64,000 nucleotides of DNA from Sandaracinus sp964481145 (GTDB taxonomy: Bacteria; Myxococcota_A; Polyangia; Polyangiales; Sandaracinaceae), in the NCBI GenBank assembly GCA_964481145.1, contig CAYZTA010000031.1, forward strand, positions 1 to 64,000, written 5' to 3'. A model generated the notes under the pieces. That model was not told where the DNA came from and did not search any database. It worked only from the letters and a program-made list of their open reading frames with translations. Positions 63,252-64,000 of this stretch are shown piece by piece. Numbering within the stretch: the stretch's first letter is position 1; each line of letters opens with the position of its first letter. The position numbers were made by a program, and so were the translations under genes.

Positions 63252-64000
63252 GCCGACTCGTTCACGGATCTACATCGCTGGCTGCGGTGGAATGCTAGGC
63301 AAGGCCGTCTACGCGCGCTTTTCGAAGGCCGCGCAGGTGATGGCGACGGATATCGATGTGAACGAGCCTTGGCTCGAGCATGGCGATGTGCGTCAGTACG
63401 CTGAGATGCGTCGTCAGATCCTCGATTTTCGCCCGAATGCGATCATCAATCTTGCGGCTCTCACGGATCTCGAGCTCTGCGAGCGAGAGGTTGAGAACGC
63501 CTGGCTCACGAACGCACTCGGCGCTGAGAACTTGGGCCTCATCGCCAACGAGCTCGATGTTCCATATGTCTACATCTCTACCGCCGGTATTTTCGGAGGC
63601 GAGAAGGAATTCTATACCGATTTCGATGCTCCCAACCCGCTCGGCTATTACGCCAAGTCAAAGGCATACGGCGAACGCTGGGTGTGTAGCACGGTACGCA
63701 AACACTTCGTCTTTCGTGCTGGATGGATGATGGGGGGGGGGCCTGCGAAGGACAAGAAGTTCATCAACAAGCTCTACAAGCAGATTGCTGCCGGAGCGGA
63801 CGTGCTGCACGTCGTGAGCGACAAGCTCGGTACGCCCACATACACGGTGGACTTCGCCAACGGTATTTACCGATTGCTCGAGAGCGAGATCTACGGACTC
63901 TACAATCAGGTCTGTGGTGGTTCGGGAAGTCGCCTCGACGTTGCGCGTGAGTTCGTGCGCTTGCTTGGGCTTGAGAATCGAGTGCGAGTCGACGAAGTCG
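63241..64000 (+). CDS. RmlD-like NAD(P)-dependent sugar reductase/epimerase (cut by window end)
   Basis: Partial: 253 codons are seen and no stop is reached before 64000. It is an extended SDR: IYIAGCGGMLGKAVYARF (GxxGxxG-like NAD site), AIINLAALTDLELCE, YVYISTAGIFGG, GYYAKSKAYGERWV (Tyr-x3-Lys) and RAGWMMGGG. This is the RmlD (dTDP-4-dehydrorhamnose reductase) layout, so it may finish dTDP-L-rhamnose or a related sugar. It overlaps the upstream glycosyltransferase stop by 11 bases. It contains the G10 run described at 63732. Confidence 0.82.
   Translation, partial: MLFEPTRSRIYIAGCGGMLGKAVYARFSKAAQVMATDIDVNEPWLEHGDVRQYAEMRRQILDFRPNAIINLAALTDLELCEREVENAWLTNALGAENLGLIANELDVPYVYISTAGIFGGEKEFYTDFDAPNPLGYYAKSKAYGERWVCSTVRKHFVFRAGWMMGGGPAKDKKFINKLYKQIAAGADVLHVVSDKLGTPTYTVDFANGIYRLLESEIYGLYNQVCGGSGSRLDVAREFVRLLGLENRVRVDEV
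63732..63741 (+). repeat. Ten-base G homopolymer inside the RmlD-like gene
   Basis: The run lies in the codons for WMMGGG, in frame, and is the longest G homopolymer I noticed in the window. Runs of this length slip during replication, so length change could switch the gene on and off. Confidence 0.7.

Overview
This window is about 60% G+C and densely coded. It has no rRNA, tRNA, CRISPR array or insertion sequence that I can see, and no non-coding gap reaches 300 bp. The gene set looks like a free-living Gram-negative of the Myxococcota (old Deltaproteobacteria), possibly Polyangia-like. Supporting features are lipoproteins with Cys-rich 'CxxCGxC' and DUF4215-type repeats, an OmpA protein with thrombospondin type-3 repeats, a PrkA kinase, a PP2C phosphatase and a large Wzx/Wzy exopolysaccharide locus. 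This placement is inferred from gene content; no rRNA is present to test it.

Positions 1-36.6 kb are mostly housekeeping and metabolic genes in short operons on both strands. In order: an AmpG-like MFS permease divergent from an AI-2E family permease; PP2C phosphatase; serA; a DsbD-like lipoprotein coupled to prkA; a small unknown protein, an RNase Z-like hydrolase, pdxJ and nnr; a small membrane protein; an ECF-type sigma factor; an esterase-like lipoprotein, a degenerate GGDEF protein and thiD on the minus strand; a LysM/M23 lipoprotein; parC-parE; an OmpA/TSP3 protein coupled to a Cys-rich lipoprotein; an SDR. Then comes a ParA ATPase with two N-terminal zinc-finger-like repeats, followed by a ribbon-helix-helix protein. 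Next are hutU-hutI and a C4 acyl-CoA block (thiolase, PEP-synthase-like protein, 3-hydroxybutyryl-CoA dehydrogenase, enoyl-CoA hydratase), then exonuclease III with a membrane/TPR protein.

Positions 36.7-64 kb are one polysaccharide locus that runs off the right edge. It opens with a near-consensus sigma-70 promoter (TTGACA-N17-TATAGT). The order is: secreted coiled-coil protein, beta-barrel porin (Wzp-like), short OPX lipoprotein, O-antigen ligase/polymerase with TPRs, Wzc-type tyrosine kinase, asparagine synthase-like amidotransferase, second polymerase-like membrane protein, GT4, WecA/MraY-like initiating transferase with an extra cytosolic domain, second amidotransferase, a 1019-residue surface lipoprotein (four FW-type Ig domains, Cys-rich repeat, FG-GAP propeller), GT4, FkbM methyltransferase, GT2, FkbM methyltransferase, Wzx flippase (opposite strand), two more glycosyltransferases and an RmlD-like reductase cut by the window end. 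Together these could start a lipid-linked repeat unit, build, amidate and methylate it, flip it, polymerise it and export it through a separate porin and OPX pair.

The best candidates for something little described are the zinc-finger ParA/RHH pair, the FW-propeller lipoprotein inside the export locus, the PEP-synthase-like protein without a swivel domain, and the WecA-like enzyme with a C-terminal extension. All function calls come from reading motifs by eye, without database searches.
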